From Verpa conica (lineage: Eukaryota; Ascomycota; Pezizomycetes; Pezizales; Morchellaceae): a DNA stretch of 64,000 nucleotides. Shown here one piece after another: positions 23,626 through 36,720 of the stretch. Under the pieces are notes generated by a model. That model searched no databases, was not told the DNA's origin, and was given only the letters and a program-made list of their open reading frames with translations. The position numbers and the translations under genes are program-made. Every line of letters begins with the position of its first letter. Position 1 is the first letter of the stretch. The stretch is taken from assembly GCA_033030425.1 (NCBI GenBank), contig JAUFSD010000019.1:248001-312000 (forward strand), written 5' to 3'.

Positions 23626-23811
23626 CTTGCACCAGTGGTGAAGTATACACCGGGACACACCGGGAAGGGAAATATAACAATTCAACAGATCCGTAATGCA
23701 ATAAAAAAGCGGTGAAGAACGGTGAAGCGCGATGGTAATAATAGAGCAGAGCTGTGACCGTTCAGATCCCTGACAGCCTAGTCTATCCCAATACTTCACC
23801 CCTGACACGAG
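23626..23811. mobile_element. Second copy of the 15-bp-TIR MITE, inverted
   Basis: The right end CACCCCTGACACGAG is intact and followed by TA; the left end CTTGCACCAGTGGTG is a mutated version of the same repeat. The interior (GGGAAATATAACAATTCAAC, CAGATCC.TGA) matches the reverse complement of 11253-11406. It is about 30 bp longer than that copy and more decayed. Confidence 0.75.
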
Positions 23812-24277
23812 TATAGCCTCTGGTAAAAAGGTCGAGAGACGCGGGTAGTATGTAAGTGTTCTTGCTCGAGTCTTCGCTGATAGTATAATTAAAGGCTGGT
23901 CAGCCAAGGCCTTGAATCTAGGGTTTCGCGCTTTTCGACCCCTTTTCCAGAGGTTGTACCAAGTAGACTAGTAACTTTGGTCTTTATGACGACTTCTCTT
24001 CTCGTCCTGAGAATCTCTGATAGAGTACGAGTACCATAGCCTATAGACTGCACGTACTATGATTAATTAATTCATTCATTCTTGTCCTGACATGATTATA
24101 CACCTGATTGCAGGTTCTGGCATGAGCTAGCATAGATCTTCGTCTAACTCAAGCCGCCATTTTGAAGTTGATTAGATAGGATATAAAATATCAGCCCATT
24201 ACACCTAGCTAGGCCTGCCTATGATTGTGACTTGAGTACCGCGTGTGACAAGTTGTCTAGTGTAATCTACGAGGCCC

Positions 24278-24311
24278 CTCAAGGCGAGGTAAGGGGTGGT
24301 CTCGCCTTGAG
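24278..24311. repeat. Perfect 11-bp inverted repeat (foldback)
   Basis: CTCAAGGCGAG and CTCGCCTTGAG flank a 12-nt loop. Related words (GGCCTCGAGGTAT; CTCAAGGCAAGG; ACCTCGAGGCC) recur inverted at 24600-24690, so this may be one arm of a ~420-bp foldback element. Confidence 0.6.
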
Positions 24312-27300
24312 AATTAGGAGTCTGGCCTCGAGGTATAAACTATTTTTAGTAATAACTTAAGAACTATTAAATGTTTTATATACCTGATCAGCTACTACAT
24401 GCCCTATACTGCCTAATTCTATAACACAATAATATTACCCACTATATTATTGCTTGTTTGATGCAGTTTATGACCTTTGGGTCAAGCTGACTATATAGTG
24501 GGTGACAAATTGTGGTAGGAATAACCAGGGTGACCTGTTTTGCTCCGCAAACCTTTTCTTTTCTTTCCTTTTTTTAATGTATCATTATTTACCTCGGCCT
24601 TGTGGCCACCCAGCCTTGTCCTACCTCGAGGCCGATACCTCAAGGCAAGGCCCTGAGATTCTCGGCCTCGTGGACCACACTAATGACAAGAGGTGGCTGT
24701 GGTAACACGGGAGGTCTGGGCGCAAGCCACATTTGCCAACCGCACCCGCACCCGAATACCTATTCCGGCTTATATAACTCGTGCTCTAATTAATACTACA
24801 TGCGGTCATTAACCTTATATATGTAAATAACCTCCATCGACAGGTGCCAAGCCCGTAGACCCGGCTTGGATACCTGACGTCGTGTTTCATGAGTCTAATC
24901 TGACCATATTTGGAGATATAGCTCCCGGCGGAAGCGTGGTGTGTAAGCTCACTGGTCTCCTTTGTTTTTGGTGAAGGTTTAGGCAGTAATATTGGCCGAA
25001 GGCCCTGTTCGATAACACCTGATTTCGGAAAGATTCTACTAGAGGCTGTACTGCTGTAGTATGTATTTGTTAACGAGAAGAATTTGATTGGCTCAATTAA
25101 GCGTAAATTTGTTTCAGCATGTCTCCATCGTTTCGGTCAGAAGCTAATTATGAGTAATCAGTTTATTGATGGAACACGAGATTTTCGGGTTTGCAGTGTC
25201 TTAGAACTGGCTGTTTTTGGCATATTATGGAACTTGTTTTCCTCGTATTTTGTAGATTAAGTTCAAGGAATTTTTGAGTGGAGAAATCTTTTTAATAGAA
25301 AATTAGAAGTAGCTACATGATGCTTGTTCTACAATACACATGGCTCATAATAAATAATGTAACGCGCCCAATGCCCTCTAGTCCTGAAATTAACTCCTGG
25401 CTTTGCATTAATACTTTGTATACACCTAGTATCAAAAAAGGTGTCTATCTTGGCTGTTTACCTGATTGAAATATATGAGATACCAAGAATCACTATGAAA
25501 TCTTTCACCCTTCAAGACTGTCTCCTCGCAAATACAACGACGGGATCATCTTGTACACTCTGTTGGATGTATCTTTGCAGCATCTCGCTCTTGCTAATTT
25601 TGGATCTTTCTGTAGTACGAATATCACCAAATGATATTAGAGCTGATAGGCTAGTTATAAAGTAGGTTGTAAAAACTTACTAGGTGCCTTAGAACCTATC
25701 ACAAGCTCAGTAGGCGGGATAATGCTCTGGTGTTTGAAAGTTCTTTGAGGGAGGTTTGGGTTTTGTTTGTTCATAGAGCTATTGGCAAGAGGAGGCTGTG
25801 TAGGTGACATTATCTAGGAGGTTTCGTAATATGATAGGTATGAATATCTGTTTTTCGCTGATGGTTTTCTGGAACATTTGGTTCATCAACTGGAAGGATA
25901 GTGCAAGCACTTATACTCCAGAAATGAATGGACCGGGCGATTTGATAGGTATTATTTTATGGCTACCGCTCCTTCTCAAGCACAACGCTCGTCCTGTGGC
26001 TATGCTTAGCGTCTGGTTACCTGTAAATTTTGATTATCCGAGCTAGGTTGATTCGTTGAAGATAGTAAAAGCGATTTGAGGCTACTCGGAGCCGTTCCCC
26101 TTAGGTTAAAGTTCCTAAAAGGTTTAAGATAGACATAGTAGAAGCGTAGACTTAGCTGTAAGATACTTTTATAATCCTGAGTCAAGATCGATCTATACTA
26201 TAGCGCGACACTTATGGTGTTTCGTTTGATCAAGGATTTAGTGTTATGTAAGTATTTGCATATTAAGATGTGAAGCAATACCCTAGCCCTAAGTGGTGTT
26301 CGGAACGGGACAGTCTGTCCGTCCTGAGCCCCAGGACGGGACGCCCTATGACCCGTATTCCGTCCGTTACCTACAGTGGTTCTGCCCTAGGGCTTGTAGA
26401 TGAAGGACTGGACGAACTACAGGCCCTATAGACCCTACGACGTCTGGGTTAGGGATTTTCAATACCATAACTGTCTGTGTGAACTTTGAAGTAACCTATC
26501 TTCAGTAAATTTAGTACAACCTAGAGGCTCTTAACCGGCAAGCCCGGCAGGGCCCTATGGGGCCCCTAGTCCCCTATAGTCCATCTAGTCCTCTCACTCT
26601 ACTAGGGCCCCCGGACCGTTCCGAGCACTGTTTGAAAACATGCCACCCGAGACTCCGGCAGTTGTGTGGAGAACTACCCACGTTCTTCTTCAACGTTTCC
26701 TTCTTGACGTTGGTAGGATTTTGTTGGAACCTTACTGTGTAACACCGCCCTGTTCAGTCAGCATGAGACATGGGATATTCGTTACACTGTGGGTGGCTAG
26801 TAGTTCCAAAGGATCTCAGCTTTCTAGTACAGAGTTTGTTTCTTCAACCTTCACTACATAGGTCAATATTCTTTTGTATTTTATTTTCTATATTGCACCT
26901 TCAGTTAATGTCTCTTGAATATTATTGACTTATCAAGAAATAGACTGAGTGAGCTGATACGTAGCATCCCGGTAATTATAAGGGAGTTCCGCGACCCGTG
27001 TCGGCTATATTTCTAAGCATCACCAACTGGATTCTGATGCCACCGTGGCACGCGCAATAGCCTGTCATCTGGGATGGTTGGTTTCTCTTACCCGGTAGAG
27101 TTTAGTGTAAAAATCCTCGGGGTTTTTCCATTTGAAAATGGCAGGCATAGCCAAGAATATGCAATATCTATCGAAACGACTGGCTGGGTACTGGCCGACT
27201 CTACAGGAGGGATCTTCAACGTAGTAGATCGTTGAAAGTAGCCATTGGTGCGCCATGCAGGCCTGGGGCGATCGCAAGCATACATACTCGTACGTACAAC

Positions 27301-30251
27301 ATGAGACCACTCTCATGCTAGACGAGTATTTTGGGTATATTACAGTTTCCAGGATTTCTATCTTTTTTTTTATTATTTTAAAACCGCTGATACGTGTTGT
27401 AGATCTTTCTAAATAGCTCAGATCTTCACCTGTCATTTCGGCGAGACCTCTACAGCGGGCCGACCACAGCCCGATATGGGAGGATATATAGGAGTAGGAG
27501 TACACCCCTAGGGCAGTAATACTATCGTGCTTTCTATTTACCACAATATGTTTTCGTGCTCTTTTGGGTATACAGTGACTTTGTTTTCATTTAATCACTC
27601 GGATAGTGGGAAAATTAGGTAACGTAAGGCAGTTTTTTTTTTATCCTAGGACTTTCTTATGTAGTTTTCGGTAGATTGATCAACAAGCTTTTCATATGCG
27701 TATGTCTACCTCGAGTAGTATTACCGATAGACTAACGTATTGATAGATACGTATCACTATTAAATATTGTGAAAGAACCTTGTAGGTCACTTATATAATT
27801 GTAGGCGGTGTAAGAGGCAGGGAATACTCCGTTACGTTTTCCCCACAGCTGTCAAAACGGGCTAAATTTACCTTACTAGGTAAGGTTGTGTAGGTACGGT
27901 GGTAATTCTGTTTATATGCATACATATTCAGAAAGCGGGGAATCCTAGTGAGAGAATATAGTTATAGCTAGGCTTATTCCTTGTACAAAGACGCAGGAAT
28001 GTTTCTGGGGTAAAAAAAAGACCAGAGGTGTTTCGGATACGTTTGTAAATCCTCAAAGTTGCCGCTTGTGCACAAACCCCTGTCTGAAATTTAGTGCTTG
28101 GCCAATCAATTTCCAGCAGGAGTTTTTCTCCGTAGAATTATGGAGACCATATCCGTAGATTTTGGGAGATATGCGCCTAGCAAGGCTTTCAATGACCGGG
28201 TTGGTACATGGCAGTTCTCTCGGATATTTCGAAACGGGTTTGGGGGAAATATGGTCCGGGCCTGAACAAAATAAACTCTAAAATTGTAGGCCGTATTCTA
28301 AAGTCTTGCGCTCCTAATAAAAGTACATATTTTGTATTGGTGTAATAGTTGATTAGAGATATTTTACGTACTAGCTTGTGGTATCCGGGCCAGTCAGTCT
28401 GGGCTCGGGCTTGATGTGCTATATAGTAGCCTATCAGCAGACATATGGTCGAGCGAAGTTAGACAAGTATGGGTACAACTGCAGACTTATACGGCTTTAA
28501 TATTTAGGGCTTGATTGAGCCAGATCTAGAATTTCAGAGAAGGTCATATTTCTCTTAAATGCTAGCTAGGGATCTATTAGTAAAGAAAACTAATGCTTAC
28601 TAATAACCTTCTACCTTATACATTTTACACTTAGTTATTATTTCACTATTAATGTGTTTTTTTCTCGTGGGCGCGAACGTTCAAGTCATCAAGTGCATGT
28701 AGCCTTCCGGCTATAAAACCAACAGGTATGAATGTTAGTATAATAGATATTAGTATAACGGGTCAAATATTTCATTTCCTATACGCAGAATTAGCTGTAT
28801 GGAGAATTAATTTACGGGGGTAGCGCCCATATATAGCGTACGTATACAATATTGTGCATCTCGGCTATTTAACATTACGGGACGTCGCGTATATATATTA
28901 GTCGTACTTTACCGGGGGAATTTGTACAATTTGGGGAAGGGCTCGGAGTCCAGGGTGGAGGCACCGTTGATGGTCAGCTAGGGCTTTTACTTTAGGTCTT
29001 GACTGTTTGTTCGGGGTGTCGATATAACATGTGAAGGTAGATTTTCAGTGTAACACCGCATGGGACTGCAAGATATAAGCTTAACCTATAGATTAAGCTA
29101 ATAGTTGTTCTTCACTTTATAGCTACGTCTTTGATATAGGATTTAAGGAAGATCTTGTTACAAGGAGTTGCTTTAAAGTACCACCAAATTCTCCCGCTAA
29201 GATTTACTAGAAAGAGGGGCAGCTTGGGTGCACAAGATAGGAGAATATTATAGATTTAAAGCTTGTTCATTTGGTAATAATATACGCATTAATCTATGTA
29301 GATAGCACTAGATTACCTTGTTTGACGGTTGTATGCTTTTGAATTGGGTAACGTTTGTAGTGGACAGCATGAGGAATTATTATACTAAGTGCCGATAGGA
29401 CGACCTAACCAGTCGGTGCCGAGGGATTCGGTTAGAGTATCCCGTAGGGATAGATTGAAGCACAATGTTACACGTACAAGAATTCACTGCCACGTTAATT
29501 ATAATACTATGGTTGAGGGAATGTTCCACCATTCGCCCGACCGACAATTCTCCGGTACCTTTATACCCGGCCATCCAACCTGGGTGTTGTATAAATGTTT
29601 TTGAACTGCACTAGGGTTTCCGATTAGTGCGAATTATATTATGGCCGGCCATAAAATCCCATCTATCAGACCTTAAGCATGGCAGGCGCGATCACTCTCG
29701 TGTACCCACCGGGAATACTACAGAGTAATACTATAGGAGTCAGCCATTGGATCCTTGTACTTGGAGTTATACTAATTTAAAAGAAATATTATCCAATCCC
29801 GAGTGATTAGTTGTGAATATAAACGCTTATAGGCTAACATTGAATCTCGTTCTTTCTGCGTCAATTAAGTCTATATCCACGGAATGTGGCGGTAGTGTCC
29901 TGAAGAAGTATCTGAGGAGCCTTTAGACTGTGTACTTAGATCAAGGTATAGCTGTGTGATATCCCTATAAGGGGCCGGTTTTGTTTGGATGACCGAATCA
30001 TTATAGCGAGCTTGGCTATTAGGAGGTATGGAAGTACGAATGTGAGCAATAGAATGGTAGTTCGATAATATGCCTGGAGGAAGGGGTAAGCCTGGACTCA
30101 TATATCCTATATCCCTATGATCTCATATTGATCGGCCGCTGTCGGCCAACCTCAATAGAGGATGCCCTTGTCTACAATATAGTCTACCTAGAATCGCCTA
30201 TAATATTCGCTACGTGATTTCATGGGAAAAAACAAAGTAGCGCCGCTGAAA

Positions 30252-30263
30252 TAAAAAAAAAAA
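30252..30263 (-). terminator. RNA polymerase III T-run terminator
   Basis: A run of about eleven A on the plus strand, i.e. T on the transcribed minus strand, starts 6 nt beyond the 3' end of the tRNA-Leu gene. Confidence 0.8.
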
Positions 30264-30269
30264 GGATAC

Positions 30270-30368
30270 TGCCATCAGTGCGGTTCGAACGCACGCATCT
30301 TTCGATAGCACAGTTTTGTCTTTGGAGAGACTTAAATGTGCCGCCTTAGACCACTCGGCCATGATGGC
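30270..30368 (-). tRNA. tRNA-Leu(UAA): tRNA-Leu (anticodon UAA) with intron
   Basis: The acceptor stem GCCATCA/TGATGGC pairs fully, with A73. The D arm is GCC...GGC with the A-box GGCCGAGTGGTCTAAGGC. The anticodon stem GCACA/TGTGC encloses TTTAAG, giving anticodon UAA followed by G37. A 17-nt intron (30330-30314) follows position 37, the canonical place. The long variable arm TATC-GAAA-GATG is typical of Leu/Ser tRNAs. The T arm is GTGCG-TTCGAAC-CGCAC. It should decode UUA leucine codons and looks functional. Confidence 0.96.
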
Positions 30369-31160
30369 ATATTTGTGATCACAGATAATCACTCGAAATA
30401 TTGGTAAGGTAGCTGGCATAGAATGATGTTTCTGCGGCCATGTACCTACACTATTAGACATCCATCACCTCTAGTCTAAATACCTATATAACAAACAGGT
30501 AATCACAGATATGTTGTATTAAGGTACTTGTATGAGCTGTCTACTTTTGATATGATATCTTAATTATAACCTATGAATACCATCTACTATGTCATGCAGA
30601 AGAAAAAAACACCCAACTACTATAGGGATTAGTCTTGGAGAATTGGGACTAGTATAAACCTAACTAGCTCTACCGAAATTTTAGGGGGAAAAAGCTCAGA
30701 TGAATTAGGTATATCGAAATCTCTGATTTTAACTCACAAGATATTACCTGGGTATCGTAGGGTTGTATAAAAAGTAAGCTCCATTGGGTGTAATTAGTCA
30801 ATCCTGCGAGTGGTTCTAGATATAAAGCTAGGTTTTATCTGTCGAACCCCCGTATACCTCGAGGAATTGGTTTGCTAAATTAATTGGTATTCTTCGCTAC
30901 TGTATTCTTCTCGGCTTATGATATCAAGACTCTATGGACGATGGACACCGACAGCGGTAGCGTTTTATCCCCGGAAGTTACAGAAAAGGAATACTAGATC
31001 ATATGGTATTCGGGGTCACATTATGCTCTTTAGAAATGATTAAATTCAAACATGTAATTTGATTCATGGGTCATAGCCATCACTAACATACAAAGAGAAA
31101 TCACATATCCCAACAAAGCTATAGATATAGCGGGGAAAAAGCGAGAAAACATCAAGTCAT
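30369..31160. other. Intergenic region between tRNA-Leu and the transporter
   Basis: AT-rich, with no gene seen. The part next to 31161 should be the 3' UTR of the minus-strand transporter. Confidence 0.6.
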
Positions 31161-33114
31161 TTAATGAGTACTCTCAACTGTCGTCGCAGCAACCTTCTCC
31201 GACTCGATCGCCGTATCGTTGTGACCGGCCTTATGTTCGAGATCACCAATTCTCTCATCAAGCCTCGAGTGAATCTTTGAACTCTTCCACGCAGGGACAT
31301 CCTTTCCAAAGAGGTAATCAATCTCTTCGAGTGTTTTCCCAGCGGTCTATTATATAGTAGGTTAGCCAGGGATCGGGTAAAATAAGGAAGATTTTAGGAT
31401 AAACATACTTCTGGGAACATGAAGAAACTGTGCACAACACCACAGAAGCAGAATACACCAAACATAATATAAGTGCGCCATTGGATATTTTTGAACGCGG
31501 GCGGGACGAAGTACGCAAGTGCAAAGTTGAAGATCCAGTTGGCAGCAGTGGCGAGACCGACACCCTTAGCACGATATTGAAGGGGGAAGATTTCTGATAT
31601 GAAGACCCATGCACCAGGAGCCTATTTTTGTGCATCGTATTAGTATGAAGGTTCATTTCAGTCTCATGTTTGAGATTTAACATGCTGAGTAAGTATACGC
31701 ACCCATGTCAAACCGTAGAAGGCGACAAAAAGATAACTGCACGCGATAACACCTGTAGCATAACTTCCGTGAACCTGCCACTTAATGTTGAAGTTATCAC
31801 CAACACTGTCGACTGCGTGGCCACCAGTTTTCATCAAACCTGCAACCGCAAAGTTGAGCACCCCCATGGCAACACCACCATAGATAAACAATGGGCGACG
31901 ACCGAGTTTATCAATGAAGCACAGAGTGATGGCTGTTGTGACTAGGAAAATAACATATTGGATTGCTGACGAGACAAGGTTGATATTACCGACAAGACCA
32001 GCCATCTGGAAAACGTAGACAATGTAGTACATCATAACGTTTCCGCCGAGGAGCTGTTGCCAGATTTGGGCGGCGAGAGCAGCACTGTATTTGAGTTGTT
32101 AGTTTTCAATACTACTTGATTTTAATAACCTCATATGGATGAAACTTACGTGGTACGTCTCCACATGTTGGGCCCGAACAAACCTAGCCATGACATAGCT
32201 GCACCCTGTGCAGCAAGTTGCTGCGCTTCGCGGACCTCTTCATATTCGGCTTGAACAAGGGGGTTGTTGATGTCTCCGTTTCCGTGAAGGAGGGCAAGAG
32301 TATCTAGTGCCTCCTCCCATCGGTCCTTTGATGCATACCAACGCGGGGATTCAGGGAAAAAGAGCAGTGCAACGAGAAGAATTATAGCTGGAACTCCTTG
32401 AATACCCCAGGCTGTTCTGAATGCCGCAGGGCCTTTGATGAAGGTACAGCCATAGGAGATCAAGTACATGATCAAAATACCCCATTCGATTGCCCATTGT
32501 TGAATACCGACAACTCTGCCACGAATGTTTTTGGGAGACAACTCGGCAAGGTAGACAGGGACCTGAGAAGACATAATACCGACTGTGAATTATGTTAATG
32601 GTCTGGTATTTTGGATATTTCAACCAACAGGGAGTCATTAAGCACGTACCAGAAAGACCGTTGATAATACGCCCGGCGATCAAGTGGCCCACGTTTTGTG
32701 CGCTTAGCGAAACGATAGATCCAATAATCCAAATGAACGATGCAACAACCAAAGCATATCGCCTTCCCATAATATCAGAAAGATAACCAGCGCACAATGC
32801 ACCGATAAATGAACCGGCAGACATAGAGGCAGTAATCTGTCAACACTCGTTAATGAATTGAATAATATTACTAGGCGAGTTAGAACTTACTCCTCCTTGA
32901 AGGTCTGAGTCTGGATGATCGAAATATTCTAAATATTGGTCTGCACCAATCCATGCACTCATGGAACTAATATCAAAACCGAATAGCGCACCACCAATCG
33001 TGCCGAACGCGGCAAGCACTATTAAACAAAAACTGTTAGTATTCCATTACACTCTCAGTAATCAATGTTAACCGTGGAATAGGACGGACCATAGATATTG
33101 CTTATGCGATACAT
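31161..33114 (-). CDS. MFS sugar (hexose-type) transporter
   Basis: Seven exons (33114-33090, 33018-32891, 32836-32650, 32582-32150, 32084-31703, 31621-31409, 31346-31161) encode 517 aa. The first intron uses an unusual GTCCGT donor but has a perfect TACTAAC branch; without it the conserved start MYRISNIY|VLAAFG is lost. Motifs in order: GGALFGFDISS (TM1), SDIMGRRYAL (loop 2-3), a TM4-5 block ending VPVYLAEL with RGRVVG, PESPRW before the central loop, KLGRRP (loop 8-9), and PETAGKTLEEID after TM12. These define the sugar porter family with 12 membrane helices at the plasma membrane. The SSMSAWIG signature resembles fungal high-affinity hexose transporters. The substrate is inferred, not shown. 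The protein is complete, with a polar ~60-residue C-terminal tail. Confidence 0.94.
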
Positions 33115-33736
33115 AGCTGAAGGTTTTTTTTATTCCCCAGGCTTTGTACCAATGTCTCAAAGGCTCAAGATGTATATGAACCCGAATACTAGTACTCTAG
33201 AAAAGAGAGCTCACAAGAAGATGAAATCCAGGGAGGAAGAACTCATGCCTTATAAAGCTCACTGGAAGCTTGCTCGGGAAACCTTCCATTCTCTGTTCCT
33301 ACCCCCGAGCAGCATCCAGGCCCCATGGGGTACATCGCGTTACCGTTATTCGGCCTCCAGGTTGATCAACGCACGACCAGGAGGAACCTGTATGAGAAAT
33401 GTTGAAACTCCTCTTTAACCGATTATCCGAGCTTATGCTAAAGTCAAGAAGCTTAGTATCCGCCACAACCGTTCAGCGGCCGTTGCACGGATGATGCCCG
33501 GTTTTCAGGGATCCATATGCCGAGTCGCCAACACCACTGGACGTAAATGTGGGGAATGCGAGTGCGGCGGTGGGGAATGCAATCTTTTTTACAAGCGAGA
33601 TGCGGGTTATACGCGACCCTCCACATGTAATTGATCGAACAGATGCTCCTCCTCATCCTCGCCTTATGCTACCCCCATAGAGCTCAAGGGGAAGGGAAGG
33701 ATGATTAGGCTATTCTCTACGCCACTAACGCGGGGT

Positions 33737-33775
33737 TGCGAAGATCTTCGCATCTTTTCGGTGAAACTTCACCGA
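33737..33775. repeat. Two adjacent perfect palindromes
   Basis: TGCGAAGATCTTCGCA (16 bp, no loop) and TCGGTGAA-AC-TTCACCGA (8-bp stem, 2-nt loop) are separated by 5 bp. No ORF spans them; role unknown. Confidence 0.7.
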
Positions 33776-36700
33776 GCTTGCCATGGATAACACCGAATAA
33801 TGCCCTGACTTTTTGTTAATACTTGACGCCACTCGTTATTCGGAATTTGTGGGGAAGGTGCCTGTGTCTGTGGGTTGGATGTTTCTGCTTCACCGAGATC
33901 AGGATAAGATGATGTCAAGGAGAATGTAATTTTGCCTGCTGTTTCAGCTTTGCAAAGATATTTATTCCAAAAAATCTTGCACGTGCAAGTTAATACTATA
34001 GTACCCAGGGCTTTGGGTATAGCGTACCCGGAAAAACAAACCTTCGGACTCAGTTGCCTTAGGTGTGGGCTCTCCCGAGAGTTTCTCCGTTCAGCCGACG
34101 TGTACCACTGAATTTCGTGTCTCAGAATATATCCTTATTACCTATCGGACTCGATCGTGCTTCAAATACTTGAGATCGAGACAAAATTCGGTTATCCGAA
34201 CCTTCGATAATGCCTATTGACGGCATAGATAGGTAACTATAAACCCTGCACTCTGACGGCTAAGTTGTACTGTAACACTGATTCTGGGATAGTTCTAGAG
34301 TGTCGGTATGTCTAGTAGTATATCAAATTGTCAAAAGGGGAGACAGATAGGCGTTGTTAACTCCTGACACTCACAAGACTTATAGGATGCGCTGATTATA
34401 AATTTATATGTACTCTGAAGAGGGTTTTCACTTTCCCCCAGAACTCCGGTTGAGAAGCCTTATATTTCTCTCTTCCATATGACCAAGGAAGCCAAGTGTC
34501 TAAGAAGCTGTCACCGAAAAAATTATATTAGAAATTTTCTTGTAGGGAAGAAAGCGGCAAGGTTTCTAGACAAATGAGACCGAACTTTATGCGAAGTAAT
34601 TAGTAACATCCACTAATTGGAAGGAGCTACTGCACCAGACTCATTCAAGGATGCGGCCCAGAGGGGTAGAAGTTCAAGCAAGCATATGTTCTCGGCTAAT
34701 ATATATTGAACCACCAGATATGCTTAGACAATGAGAATCACTAGCAGGGCAACTGGATTACACATGTGACATCACTTACCATCTCCCGGAGATACTCCGT
34801 TTTCGAGCGATGACAGCAGGTGTGTTCTATACCGAGCCCATGGCTGCTCAAGCTTCGATGCTTCCAGCAGTCGATTAAAACCCCCGGAAGAATCATTCCC
34901 ACATATCATAGCAAAGTCTTGTACCATCTACCAGAAATGGAATTTTCGGCCTTGTCCCGCCAAAGAGGATCACCAAATACCCGTTAGAAAGAGATCTTGT
35001 CCCAACATAAATACTCACTAAAATGCTTAATTTTATTAAACGGTACCGAAAATGGCCCCCTGGGTTATACTGCACCGCCTGAGTTTATGGGTACCGGGTT
35101 CAACCTGCAGCTAGATTGAGTGCTATCAAATATATACCGGCATAAAATACTAGGCCGCGGCTCCAGGCTTAGTAATTAGGAGCGAGTGTATAAACTTGCA
35201 AGCTCATACCTAAATCGTACTATCATTACACAAAGGGTCTCAGTACTTGCATCTCTTCAGACTTAGTATAGAGATGGACCCTTTCTAGTAAGCTTGTACC
35301 TGGTGTATTACTCTGTGAGTAGCTGCTAGCTCACAAATTATTAATCCGCAGATCTCTTACTCGGAGATTTTTACCATGGCTTTTCCACCATGGATAAAAG
35401 CATTTAGCTGTAACTTATAGTTTATGACTGTTATTTCTTTCGATGATATTAGTAAGCGTATTAGCGCATCTTTGAAGGTTTCTTAGGCTGTTGCATTTGA
35501 AGTAGTTGACTGCCACTGGGTTTTTTCCTATTCTTGATTACAGTGAACACAGCGGTGCGAGGTTTCCTGGGGCTATGAATGTTAGCACTGAACCTAAACC
35601 TAGTCTAAATTAGCTAGGGGGGAGGACAATATATTTCCAGCCGGCTTATATAGCCTAGGTTCCTAGCCGGACTAGCTATACAGCTAAATCCTGGGGATGT
35701 AGTAGATGATGATCAGATATATTTATAGGGCTAGGGTTAGATAACTGTTTGTACAACCTGATATATACGGGCAGAAGATCACCCCTCAGCTCGAATTTGA
35801 TAACAGGTTTATCAGTCCCTACTAAGAAAAGCTCTAGATTCTAAAGGTAAACGTCCTTAGAGCTCTAGAGCCTAGTAGAACACGAATTTAGATAAGAAAA
35901 TACCACTCCATGATTTATCACTCGGCTACTCGCGAACGTTTTATGATCTAGTAAAGTATTAGACATGAACAGGATCCTTTAAGGAGGAAGACTGAGGCTG
36001 ATTCTTACAAAGGTTTAGGGCTCAAGGCGACTATGCTTGCTCATCCAGCAATAACGTGAAGAAGCCACCGAGCACCTAGGGAGCTATGGACTTTGTTATT
36101 CGGTAGTTTCTTGCCAGCACTAGTTTTCTTAGTGACATTATAACGATGATATAATGTGGGAGGGAGTAATGCGTTGGTTTACTATTGGGTATCGTGTTGC
36201 GCATCCGTACTAGATAGTCCTCCAAAGCTTAGAGGGGGAAAGTCCTAGATTAGCTATACTTCATTTAAGAGAAAAGTGGAGCTTGGGTTTGGATGTACCT
36301 AGGTCTAATTCCTTGCCGGTGAATATACGTGTTGAATTGAAATTGAAGATGAAGTTGGATGAGGTTGTCATTGCAGTATAGATGACGTCTTGAGACTAAT
36401 TAAGGCACCTCGGCTCTGACAATGTAGAATTGCAAAATTCTGAACTTACATTTACCATGAGACGTTTATATTTAGTCAGCTTCATCACAAGTTTTTTTTG
36501 ACCTTTTTGACTAAAAATAAGGCAATGACTATTTTAAATAAATAATAGAGCTACAAAATATTACTTTAACACTCATATAATTGTAGTTTGTATAAACTGC
36601 TAATTAATCAGCGCTGGCAAATGTTCTCTACATGTATGAGTTTTTCGCCAAACCACAAAACCCTTCTCACACTAACAAAGGATAGATTTTCCGGGAGCTA

Positions 36701-36720
36701 CATGACATGACATGACATGA
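36701..36720. repeat. (CATGA)4 microsatellite
   Basis: Four perfect tandem CATGA pentamers are directly visible in non-coding sequence. Confidence 0.9.

Larger units (their letters stand above)
22700..30269. other. Long gene-poor region
   Basis: No gene with convincing coding signal. A telomere-like AACCCTAACCCTAG lies near 22838, a MITE copy at 23626-23811, and a foldback around 24278-24690. A hydrophobic 72-aa frame at 25831-26046 starting with ATG has no family. GC-rich GGAC/CCCTA blocks occur at about 26290-26620, and a 16-bp palindrome (TTATGGCCGGCCATAA) at 29639-29654. A 159-codon minus frame at 27.1-27.5 kb lacks an ATG at its head and looks random. Confidence 0.55.

Noticed and set aside
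25831..26046. Hydrophobic 72-aa frame resembling a membrane-protein fragment
   Set aside because: No family resemblance and no neighbouring exons in compatible frames.
27065..27544. 159-codon minus-strand frame
   Set aside because: No ATG at the head, unbiased composition, low complexity of evidence; consistent with chance in non-coding DNA.
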